Below are positions 1 through 6,578 of a DNA stretch of 10,650 nt, one piece after another. The DNA comes from Niastella sp966211305 (GTDB lineage Bacteria; Bacteroidota; Bacteroidia; Chitinophagales; Chitinophagaceae), in NCBI GenBank assembly GCA_966211305.1, contig CBIHPC010000212.1, positions 1 through 10,650 of the forward strand. The letters are read 5' to 3'. The notes under the pieces are model-generated. The model saw only the letters and a program-made list of their open reading frames with translations, did not search any database and was not told the origin of the DNA. Numbering within the stretch: position 1 is the first letter of the stretch; the number at the start of each line of letters is the position of its first letter. Both the position numbers and the translations under genes were made by a program.

Positions 1-3
1 CAT

Positions 4-30
4 AAAAAAAGCCGGTGATAAACACCAGCT
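4..30 (-). terminator. Rho-independent terminator of the small secreted protein gene
   Basis: Read on the minus strand, AGCTGGTG, a 5-nt loop (TTTAT) and CACCGGCT form an 8-bp stem with one G-U wobble, followed directly by seven T residues. It lies about 35 nt past the stop codon at 65, where a terminator for the minus-strand gene is expected. Confidence 0.85.
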
Positions 31-64
31 CTTTTGGTTTTGAACCGTCCCTTATTTAATATTT

Positions 65-370
65 TTAATTCAGAATTATCGTTCCCATATCCAGGGTGCT
101 GCCTTCCACCGCTTCTACTATCTTCCCTTCATCATTATTATGGTGCGGCGCCACTGTTACCTTCCAACTCCCCGGCTTTACCGTAAACCGGAACCTGCCA
201 TTATTCACCATTGTTTTTAAAGAATCTTTTCCGTTCACCGCAACAACCCAAACTGAATCCTTCTCTGAAAATACTTTACCCGTGATTTTTGATTGGTGCA
301 TGGCGCGCGAGGCATGAAGACCTACAACCACACTCACGATACCGATAAACGTGGCAACAGTTTTATCCAT
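65..370 (-). CDS. Small secreted protein with carboxypeptidase-regulatory-like beta-sandwich fold
   Basis: The product is about 101 aa. The N-terminus (MDKTVATFIG..., hydrophobic to about residue 18, then ASRA) looks like a signal peptide, so the protein is probably periplasmic or surface-exposed. The mature part has the pattern of a single small beta-sandwich of the carboxypeptidase-regulatory/Ig-like type: ITGKV, then a short strand, NNGRFRFTV, PGSWKVTVAP, and a final DMGTIIL strand. I identify this fold from the pattern only; no enzymatic residues are apparent and the function is unknown. I chose the ATG at 370 over an in-frame TTG two codons upstream (376) because ATG is the usual start and no ribosome site favours TTG. 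The gene lies 144 bp downstream of the GYF_2-domain gene on the same strand. No convincing terminator separates them, so co-transcription is possible. It is followed by a clear terminator. Confidence 0.75.
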   Translation of the reverse strand: MDKTVATFIGIVSVVVGLHASRAMHQSKITGKVFSEKDSVWVVAVNGKDSLKTMVNNGRFRFTVKPGSWKVTVAPHHNNDEGKIVEAVEGSTLDMGTIILN

Positions 371-514
371 AAGCAAGATTTTAAATCCCCGTTAGTGCAT
401 CAGTTATTTGAAGCACATAACATTTAAAAAAACTGTGCCAACACTTTATAAGGTCTAAAAACTATGCCAGACGTAATAAATGTGGAAAAACGTTTTACAA
501 CTGTAGAATCTTCC

Positions 515-2020
515 TCAGAACCCGGCCTGTGCGAGTCCCAGCGCTTTTGAGTTAATACTGGTAACAGAGTAATCGATGGTTATACCCCGATTGGTCTTTG
601 GTACTTCCAGGGTTCTTCGTTTACCGGGTGGAACATTATTGAAGATGATCGTTTGCGTTTTTACCAGCTTCTTTTCCATACCAAAGTACTTCACCTCAAC
701 AGCTACCTGGTCGAGCGTATACAAGCTGCTGTTCACCAAAGTAATGTCGAGGTCGCTAACTCCGCCGAACACCCCTACTTTAAAGGCGCTGGCTTCTGCC
801 CGAACCAGGTCGTAAATGTTTTTGCGGGCCTTTTCAATCACTTCCTGGTTAATGGGCTTTTCCCTGGTTTCCAAAACAGCCGTTGTTGCTTCTACCTGTT
901 GGGAAGGGTTGGAAACCGATACGGATATGGACCTGTTATTATGAGTTTGCGGCGGCGGAACTACATTATTGTCCTTTTTGATCACGGAACGTTGCGTTTG
1001 CTGGGTTTGATCATTATTTACCGAAGCCCGGGACTGCTGAGGCGCGGGATCGGCTACACTGTTATTATTATTATCATACTCACTGCTGCTGTTGCCCTCT
1101 TCAACGGTGGCTTTTTCCTTTTGGGCGGTTTCAACGGCCGGAGCGCCTGAGCCGGCTTTCCCACTCTGTTGTTCCCTGATCTCTTTCACCAGGCTTTCCA
1201 GCGCCTGTGTATCGGGCTGGCGGCTGCCTTTGTTTATTACCAGGCCAATGACTACCCCGCCCAGGATAAGCACGACAGCTACCAGTACGCGGGTAAGGTT
1301 TTTATTATCCTGCAGGTATTTGCCCGAACCGGCCACCAACGCCCTGAAATCGAGCTGTTCTTTCTTTTTGGCCGGGGTTGACCAGCTTTCCGTTTTGGAA
1401 GCTGCCGGTTTTTCGGCAATGGTATCCTGTATGGCTGAACCGGTTGATTTATGTTTTGAATAAGCAGCCTTACGGGATTCGTAATCCGACATGAATTCGT
1501 TATTGATCACGTCATCTTCTTTTTTCCGGCTTTGATAACCTTTCAGCATGCTGCTGTTCAGTTCATCGTCTTCTTCAGAAATGATATAGGAAGACGCGGC
1601 AGCCTTCTTTTCGGTGTTTTTAGCTGTAGCGGCGCTCTTGTCGTTCTGCTGCGCCACCGGTTTGGCTGTTTCTTCCTTTTTCGCAGTAGCTGCAGTAGCA
1701 ACTCCTGAGCCGCCGGGCATAGTAACGTAGATGTGTTTGGATGTTTGTTCAACCTGTTTGTTTACAGGCTGGCTTTCCTGCGCGGTAGTGGCCTGTTGGG
1801 TTTGCTGCCCACCCTGTTTTTTATAGAAACGATCGTACGGCTGTTCTTCAACAACCGGAGCAAAAGCTTTCAGTTCTTCCAGCTCGCCGGGATAACGCCA
1901 GGCTGCGCTTTTACCTTCCAACCATACCAGGTCATAAGGTTTCAAACCTTTTTCCGCCAGCTGTTGCGCTGTGTACGGCCCTGTTTGCTTGTTATCGCGT
2001 AATAATAGGTATTGATTCAT
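515..2020 (-). CDS. GYF_2 (DUF4339) domain single-pass membrane protein
   Basis: This 501-aa protein has an unusual layout. Residues 1-52 form a GYF_2/DUF4339 domain, with the typical Y-x3-R...GPY...L...G, VWLEG (W33) and W41 pattern; such domains are thought to bind peptides. Residues 55-240 are low-complexity, rich in Q, A, K and E, and probably disordered. One transmembrane helix (about 242-262, LTRVLVAVVLILGG...) is followed by a second disordered stretch (about 265-390) with a run of Asn and proline/Gln patches. A compact C-terminal beta-rich domain (about 395-501; LDITLVNSS, VAVEVKYFG, VPPGKRRTLEVP) resembles FxLYD-type extracellular domains. There is no signal peptide, so an N-in/C-out topology is inferred: the GYF_2 domain is cytosolic and the beta domain periplasmic. 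Start ATG at 2020, with no Shine-Dalgarno. The role is unknown; bridging cytosolic ligand binding to an envelope partner is speculation. Confidence 0.9.
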   Translation of the reverse strand: MNQYLLLRDNKQTGPYTAQQLAEKGLKPYDLVWLEGKSAAWRYPGELEELKAFAPVVEEQPYDRFYKKQGGQQTQQATTAQESQPVNKQVEQTSKHIYVTMPGGSGVATAATAKKEETAKPVAQQNDKSAATAKNTEKKAAASSYIISEEDDELNSSMLKGYQSRKKEDDVINNEFMSDYESRKAAYSKHKSTGSAIQDTIAEKPAASKTESWSTPAKKKEQLDFRALVAGSGKYLQDNKNLTRVLVAVVLILGGVVIGLVINKGSRQPDTQALESLVKEIREQQSGKAGSGAPAVETAQKEKATVEEGNSSSEYDNNNNSVADPAPQQSRASVNNDQTQQTQRSVIKKDNNVVPPPQTHNNRSISVSVSNPSQQVEATTAVLETREKPINQEVIEKARKNIYDLVRAEASAFKVGVFGGVSDLDITLVNSSLYTLDQVAVEVKYFGMEKKLVKTQTIIFNNVPPGKRRTLEVPKTNRGITIDYSVTSINSKALGLAQAGF

Positions 2021-2055
2021 AACTATAAAAACTCAGTAAAAAATATTGCAGGCAG

Positions 2056-2074
2056 GTAGCTGTAGTTAAGCTAC
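2056..2074 (-). promoter_or_regulatory. Inverted repeat in the leader of the GYF_2 gene
   Basis: GTAGCT, a 7-nt spacer and AGCTAC form a perfect 6-bp inverted repeat 36-54 bp upstream of the start codon. If the weak -7-like box on the minus strand (TAAATTTC, 2084-2091, five of six fixed positions of TAnnTTTG) is real, this hairpin would lie in the 5' untranslated leader. It could be an operator or an mRNA hairpin; chance is possible at this length. Confidence 0.3.
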
Positions 2075-2343
2075 TTCGTAACCGAAATTTATTCAGCGGG
2101 TCGCGGGCTCAGATGGTTAACTGGGATTTTGAATAGGATACCGGGAGGCAGATTATAGTATAATGCAAGTTAACAAGTGGCAGTAATTGTACCAAATACT
2201 CATACCGGAAAGTTATAAAAAGAGACGTTAAAAATGCAAGTAGTTTTCCACCATAACGCATTCACTGCCTGATCACCATAAGTAGTAACCAGTAACGGCT
2301 TTTAAAACCTTTCTGTAATAAGGGCAAAACGGATATATAACGA

Positions 2344-2374
2344 TTGTTTTTAAGACATCGACAGGCCATCTTTA
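2344..2374 (+). promoter_or_regulatory. Weak candidate promoter for the histidine kinase
   Basis: TTG (2344-2346) lies 20 nt upstream of CATCTTTA (2367-2374), which fits the Bacteroidota spacing of a -33 TTG and a -7 TAnnTTTG but misses two fixed bases of the -7 box. It would start transcription about 30 nt before the ATG at 2414. No better match was seen in the spacer. Confidence 0.25.
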
Positions 2375-2413
2375 TGCCGCCCGATAATCCAACCACCTTC
2401 ACAACAACGCATA

Positions 2414-3601
2414 ATGAAAGCTGATATACCTGTTAATGAAAACTTAAGATTGGCCGACCTTTACCGGTACAACATACTCGATACGCCCGAAGAAACAGCG
2501 TTCAACGATCTTGTGCAGCTGGCTTCCGCCATATGTAATGCCCCTATTTCGCTTATAAGCCTCATCGATGCCGAAAGGCAATGGTTCAAAGCCCGGGTGG
2601 GTATTGACTTAACTGAAACCCCGAGGGACACTTCCTTTTGCAGCCATGGGATCCTCAATGGCGATATTTTCATAGTACCGGATGCCACTAATGATAGCCG
2701 TTTTGCCCAAAACCCAATGGTTACCGGCGAAAAGCGAATACGGTTCTATGCCGGCGTACCGCTTACAACCGGGGCTGGCAATAACCTCGGTATGCTGTGT
2801 GTGAAAGATACTGTTCCCCGTAACCTCACCAGCGAGCAACAGCAGGCGTTGATGGTAATAGGACAGCAGGTGGTAAAACAAATGGAACTGCGGTTGAAGA
2901 ACCAGGAGCTGGAACGTATAACCGAAACACAGCGCCGTATGATCAGCATCATAGCGCATGATGTAAGAAGCCCGCTGGCATCGATCGTCAGCCTGTTCCG
3001 GTTATACCAGAACAAAATGATAGACCCCGATCGGTTTAATAATTTTTTACATGTAAGCAGTGCCCAGCTTCACAGCACCATGGCTTTACTCGAGAACCTC
3101 GTAGAGTGGGGGAATATTCAATTGCAACCGGCACCATTGGTGCCCGATATGTTTTCGCTGAAAGATGCGGTTGAAAAGGTGTTTACCGAAGTTACCGTTC
3201 TGGCCAGCATGAAGGAGAACCGCCTCGTGAACCAGGTACATGCAGCGGTAAAGCTCAATATGGATGAGAACATCTTACGCTTCATACTCCGCAACCTGCT
3301 CACCAATGCCAATAAATTCACCGAAAAAGGCATTATCACCGTCGATGGCTTCAACTTCGGCAAAAAGGTAGTGATACGTGTTACCGATACCGGCATAGGC
3401 ATGCCGGCCCGGATGAGCGAACGCCTGTTCCTCAGCAAGGAAAAATACAGCCGCCGCGGTACCCGGAATGAGTCGGGGAGCGGGCTTGGGCTGGTGCTTA
3501 TAAAGGAATTTGTTGAGCAGGCCAATGGCTCCATTCAGGTACAAAGTACCGAAGGGCAGGGGAGCAGTTTCATTATGGAATTGCCACTGGCTGGTAGCTA
3601 G
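2414..3601 (+). CDS. Cytoplasmic GAF-domain sensor histidine kinase
   Basis: A 395-aa kinase that should autophosphorylate on His in response to a signal sensed by its GAF domain, then pass phosphate to an unidentified response regulator. Residues about 15-160 form the GAF domain of the common bacterial type (NILDTPEE, RQWFKAR, ETPRDTSFCSHGI). The H-box is AHDVRSPL with His182, inside a HisKA dimerisation helix pair (about 172-235). The HATPase domain spans about 245-393, with N-box RNLLTNANKF (293-302), G1 box DTGIGM (325-330) and G2 box GSGLGL (355-360), so all catalytic motifs are present. No transmembrane helix or receiver domain is visible, which implies a soluble cytosolic sensor. It stands alone, with no response regulator gene in the window. 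The ATG at 2414 gives a full-length GAF domain; there is no Shine-Dalgarno. Confidence 0.93.
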   Translation: MKADIPVNENLRLADLYRYNILDTPEETAFNDLVQLASAICNAPISLISLIDAERQWFKARVGIDLTETPRDTSFCSHGILNGDIFIVPDATNDSRFAQNPMVTGEKRIRFYAGVPLTTGAGNNLGMLCVKDTVPRNLTSEQQQALMVIGQQVVKQMELRLKNQELERITETQRRMISIIAHDVRSPLASIVSLFRLYQNKMIDPDRFNNFLHVSSAQLHSTMALLENLVEWGNIQLQPAPLVPDMFSLKDAVEKVFTEVTVLASMKENRLVNQVHAAVKLNMDENILRFILRNLLTNANKFTEKGIITVDGFNFGKKVVIRVTDTGIGMPARMSERLFLSKEKYSRRGTRNESGSGLGLVLIKEFVEQANGSIQVQSTEGQGSSFIMELPLAGS

Positions 3602-3693
3602 TGGTAAATAGCGGTGGGCATTAACTTCGCAATGCCCTGCTATGTGCATTCCTTATTTTCCCCATGCCTTTCCCTACCCGCCGCTAACCACTT
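3599..3693 (+). repeat. Long imperfect inverted repeat after the kinase gene
   Basis: GTGGT-aaa-TAGCGGTGGG (3601-3618) can pair with CCCGCCGCTA-ACCAC (3677-3691), giving 15 bp with one G-T wobble and one 3-nt bulge. The pairing extends by one more base into the TAG stop codon. Inside lies a second perfect hairpin, GGGCATT (3616-3622) and AATGCCC (3631-3637) with an 8-nt loop, which shares three G residues with the larger stem, so the two are alternatives. No T tract follows, so this is not a canonical terminator. It may be an mRNA 3' structure or a dispersed repeat. Confidence 0.5.
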
Positions 3694-3732
3694 CCCAATT
3701 GCGCATTTCTCTACCTGCCACTAACCACTTAC
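3674..3732 (+). repeat. Two 22-bp direct repeats
   Basis: The unit beginning CTACC(C/T)GCC(G/A)CTAACCACTT occurs at 3674-3695 and at 3711-3732, identical at 19 of 22 positions and offset by 37 bp. The first copy is also the right arm of the inverted repeat that starts at the end of the kinase gene. No coding potential is apparent. A lineage-specific dispersed intergenic repeat is plausible but cannot be shown from one window. Confidence 0.55.
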
Positions 3733-3776
3733 TACTCGCCTTTTAATTAACATTTGTTGATAAAATTTAAGCCTAA

Positions 3777-3801
3777 AAAACCCCTTCAATAACCGGGTTT
3801 T
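3777..3801. promoter_or_regulatory. Inverted repeat overlapping the gyrA upstream promoter region
   Basis: AAAACCC (3777-3783), an 11-nt spacer and GGGTTTT (3795-3801) form a perfect 7-bp inverted repeat that ends 15 bp before the gyrA -7 box. It could be an operator, a weak terminator of upstream transcription, or a supercoiling-sensitive element. None of these is demonstrated. Confidence 0.35.
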
Positions 3802-3816
3802 CACGCTTAAATAGGG

Positions 3817-3824
3817 TATTTTTG
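3817..3824 (+). promoter_or_regulatory. gyrA promoter -7 box (TAnnTTTG)
   Basis: TATTTTTG matches the Bacteroidota housekeeping sigma -7 consensus TAnnTTTG exactly. Transcription would begin near 3830, leaving a leader of about 45 nt before the gyrA ATG. No clear TTG -33 element is found at the usual distance, which falls in the inverted repeat just upstream. Confidence 0.6.
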
Positions 3825-3876
3825 CCACCCATCCAAAGCACTTTTAAACGGATGTAAATCATATCTGTAAACAAGT

Positions 3877-6528
3877 ATGGAAGAAAACTTCACACCACAG
3901 GAAACAAACGATCAGAATCGTATTATCCCTGTAAATATCGAAGAGCAAATGAAAACGGCGTACATCGATTACTCTATGTCAGTGATCGTAAGCCGTGCCT
4001 TGCCCGATGTACGCGACGGTTTGAAACCGGTTCACCGGCGTATCCTGTACGCCATGAACGAACTGGGTTTGAACTATAACAGAGCGTACAAAAAATCGGC
4101 GCGTGTTGTAGGAGAGGTGTTGGGTAAATATCACCCGCATGGCGACTCATCGGTGTACGACGCCATGGTGCGTATGGCACAGGAGTGGAGCATGCGGTAT
4201 ACCCTTGTAGATGGCCAGGGTAACTATGGTAACCAGGATGGCGACGGCCCCGCGGCCATGCGTTATACCGAGGCCCGGCTCGACCGGCTGGCTGAATTCA
4301 TGTTGATGGATATCGATAAGGATACCGTCGACTTTCAACCCAACTTCGACGATTCGGAAAAGGAACCATCCATTTTGCCAGCCCGCATTCCCAACCTGCT
4401 GGTAAACGGTTCAAGTGGTATTGCCGTTGGTATGGCCACCAACATGATGCCCCATAACCTGAGTGAAGTGATCGACGGTTGCATTGCCTATATCGATAAC
4501 CGCGAGATCACCATCGATGAACTGATGTTACACATCAAAGCCCCCGACTTCCCAACCGGAGGTATCATTTACGGTATGGAAGGTGTTCGGGCCGGTATGC
4601 ATTTCGGAAGAGGCAGGGTAGTGCTGCGTGGTAAACTTACCATCGACACCAAGCCCAGCGGCCGCGAAACAATTATCGTAACCGAAGTGCCCTACCAGGT
4701 GAACCGCGATGCGTTGTGCGATAAGATCGGCCAGCTCGTAAATGAGAAAGTGATCGAAGGCATTGCGCATATAAACAACGAATCGAACGCAAAGGAAGGC
4801 ACCCGTATCGTAATAGATCTTAAACGTGATGCTATTGCCAATGTGGTGATCAACCAGCTGTATAAATTCACCGAATTACAAACTTCATACGGTATCAACA
4901 ACGTGGCCCTTTCAAAAGGCCGTCCCAAAACACTGAACGTAAAAGATATGATCAGTGAGTTTGTAGAGTTCCGTCATGAAGTAGTGGTTCGCCGCACGCA
5001 ATACGAATTGCGCGAAGCGGAAAAGAAAGCCCATCTGTTACAGGGTTATCTCATCGCACTCGATCACCTCGACGAAGTGATTGCCATGATCCGCGCTTCG
5101 GCCACACCGGAGATCGCCCGCGAAAGTTTGATCAATGCAGGCTGGGGGCTCGATGAAATTCAGGCCCGCGCCATCCTGGAGTTACGTTTGCAAAGGTTGA
5201 CCGGCATGGAACGCGATAAGATCAGGGAAGAGTTCGAAGAGCTCATGCGACTGATCGGCCACCTGCGTGAAGTATTAGGAAATGAAGGTATGCGATACGA
5301 TATCATCAAAACAGAACTGGCCGAGGTGAAAGATAAATTCGGCGATGTACGGAAAACCGAGATCACTTACCTCGATAACGAAGTACGGATTAAAGACCTC
5401 ATCAAGGAAGAAGATGTGGTGATCACCATTTCTCACCTTGGTTATATTAAACGTACCTCGGCTACGGAATACCGCGCCCAGCGCCGTGGCGGCCGGGGCG
5501 CCAAAGGCGGCCGCACCCGCGAGGAAGATTATATCGAGCATCTGTTCGTTGCCTCTTCGCACCACACCATGTTGTTCTTTACCGAAAAAGGCCGCTGTTT
5601 CTGGCTGAACGTGTATGAGATCCCCGAGGGCGACAAAACCGCCAAAGGCCGCGCTATCCAGAATCTGATACAGTTACCGCCCGATGATAAGATCAGGGCG
5701 ATCATCGATATAAAAGACCTCGAAGATGAAACCTTTGTAAAAGAGCACAATATTGTGCTGTGTACTAAAAAAGGTATCATCAAGAAAACCGTGCTGGAAG
5801 ATTTCAGCAATCCGCGCAAGACCGGCGTAAATGCCATTACCATCGTAGAAGGCGATGAACTGCTGGTGGCCCGGTTAACGACCGGCAACAGCGAGATCAT
5901 GATGGCCGTGAAAAGCGGTCGCGCCATTCGCTTCCCCGAAGAAAAAGTACGGGCAACCGGCCGCGGCGCCATTGGCGTATCGGGTATCGATGTAGACGAT
6001 GATAATGATGCAGTTATTGGCATGATATGTGTCTCAAAAGAAGACAACTCTCGTAGTGTGCTGGTTGTGAGTGAAAAAGGTTACGGAAAAAGAACGCAAC
6101 TGGAAGAATATCCCATCACCAACCGGGGCGGAAAAGGGGTGAAAACCCTTAACGTTACCGAAAAAACAGGTTCGCTGGTAGGTATGCTCGATGTGGCAGA
6201 GAAAGAAGACCTGATGATCACCTGTAAAAGCGGCATGACCATCCGGATGCCGGCAGGAGGTATCAGCGAGCTGGGCCGAAACACACAAGGTGTTAAATTA
6301 ATTCGCCTCGATGACGGCGATGAGATCGCCGCCATCACAAAACTCGATGATAGTGAGGAAGAAGAGAATGGCGAAAATGGCGAAGTGGAAGTACCGGCCG
6401 ATGGCAATGTAATTGCAGAGGCAACCGATGGCAATGAGATTGCATCTGATGAGAGTGAAATGAATGCCGGCGATGCTTCCGCTGATGGTGATGGTACCGG
6501 AACGGAAGAAGACCCGGTAAAAGAATAA
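3877..6528 (+). CDS. gyrA: DNA gyrase subunit A
   Basis: GyrA (883 aa) is the breakage-reunion subunit of gyrase. With GyrB it introduces negative supercoils by passing DNA through a transient double-strand break in the cytoplasm. The N-terminal domain has the conserved block IDYSMSVIVSRALPDVRDGL (about 30-49) and the quinolone region GKYHPHGDSSVYD, where Ser91 and Asp95 correspond to E. coli Ser83 and Asp87, so both are the quinolone-susceptible residues. The catalytic tyrosine is Tyr130 (MRYTEARL). The GyrA-box QRRGGRG at 535-541 opens the C-terminal DNA-wrapping beta-pinwheel and separates it from topoisomerase IV ParC. An acidic tail (about 824-883) is rich in E, D, G and N and contains short tandem repeats. 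There is no Shine-Dalgarno before the ATG. The next gene follows after 50 bp without a terminator, so the two probably share a transcript. Confidence 0.98.
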   Translation: MEENFTPQETNDQNRIIPVNIEEQMKTAYIDYSMSVIVSRALPDVRDGLKPVHRRILYAMNELGLNYNRAYKKSARVVGEVLGKYHPHGDSSVYDAMVRMAQEWSMRYTLVDGQGNYGNQDGDGPAAMRYTEARLDRLAEFMLMDIDKDTVDFQPNFDDSEKEPSILPARIPNLLVNGSSGIAVGMATNMMPHNLSEVIDGCIAYIDNREITIDELMLHIKAPDFPTGGIIYGMEGVRAGMHFGRGRVVLRGKLTIDTKPSGRETIIVTEVPYQVNRDALCDKIGQLVNEKVIEGIAHINNESNAKEGTRIVIDLKRDAIANVVINQLYKFTELQTSYGINNVALSKGRPKTLNVKDMISEFVEFRHEVVVRRTQYELREAEKKAHLLQGYLIALDHLDEVIAMIRASATPEIARESLINAGWGLDEIQARAILELRLQRLTGMERDKIREEFEELMRLIGHLREVLGNEGMRYDIIKTELAEVKDKFGDVRKTEITYLDNEVRIKDLIKEEDVVITISHLGYIKRTSATEYRAQRRGGRGAKGGRTREEDYIEHLFVASSHHTMLFFTEKGRCFWLNVYEIPEGDKTAKGRAIQNLIQLPPDDKIRAIIDIKDLEDETFVKEHNIVLCTKKGIIKKTVLEDFSNPRKTGVNAITIVEGDELLVARLTTGNSEIMMAVKSGRAIRFPEEKVRATGRGAIGVSGIDVDDDNDAVIGMICVSKEDNSRSVLVVSEKGYGKRTQLEEYPITNRGGKGVKTLNVTEKTGSLVGMLDVAEKEDLMITCKSGMTIRMPAGGISELGRNTQGVKLIRLDDGDEIAAITKLDDSEEEENGENGEVEVPADGNVIAEATDGNEIASDESEMNAGDASADGDGTGTEEDPVKE
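6367..6444 (+). repeat. Short tandem repeats in the gyrA acidic-tail coding region
   Basis: AATGGCGAA occurs twice in perfect tandem (6367-6375, 6376-6384), encoding NGENGE. Further on, the 19-mer CGATGGCAATGnnATTGCA occurs at 6399-6417 and 6426-6444, differing only at the nn positions, with a period of 27 bp (nine codons) that encodes DGNVIA and DGNEIA. All repeat units are multiples of three, so the frame is kept. Confidence 0.8.
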
Positions 6529-6578
6529 TTGAGGTGCGTTTTATTAAGCACATAGGCTAAACAAATTAATATTAACAC

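Larger units (their letters stand above)
2021..2413. other. Divergent intergenic region
   Basis: This 393-bp AT-rich spacer lies between divergent genes and must hold both promoters. I see a small perfect inverted repeat near the minus-strand gene (2056-2074), a weak minus-strand -7-like box (2084-2091) and a weak plus-strand promoter candidate (2344-2374). A 9-mer, AATGCAAGT, occurs twice (about 2162 and 2233), which may be chance. No open reading frame or RNA gene is recognisable. Confidence 0.7.

Noticed and set aside
371..376. TTG start two codons upstream for the small secreted protein
   Set aside because: The ATG at 370 gives a better signal peptide start and no ribosome-binding site favours TTG.
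653..1150. 165-codon open frame on the plus strand
   Set aside because: It overlaps the GYF_2-domain gene on the other strand and shows no domain pattern, whereas the minus-strand product has a clear GYF_2 domain and membrane helix.
3674..3732. CRISPR-like spacing of 22-bp repeats
   Set aside because: Only two imperfect copies with a 15-bp gap are present, with no cas genes, so this is not a CRISPR array.
5529..6047. 172-codon open frame on the minus strand
   Set aside because: It is opposite the gyrA C-terminal domain, and its Ser/Thr-rich translation is the reverse-strand image of Asp/Glu-rich gyrA codons.
3877..6528. Assignment as topoisomerase IV subunit A (ParC)
   Set aside because: The intact GyrA-box QRRGGRG at residues 535-541 and the full six-blade-sized C-terminal domain identify gyrase A.
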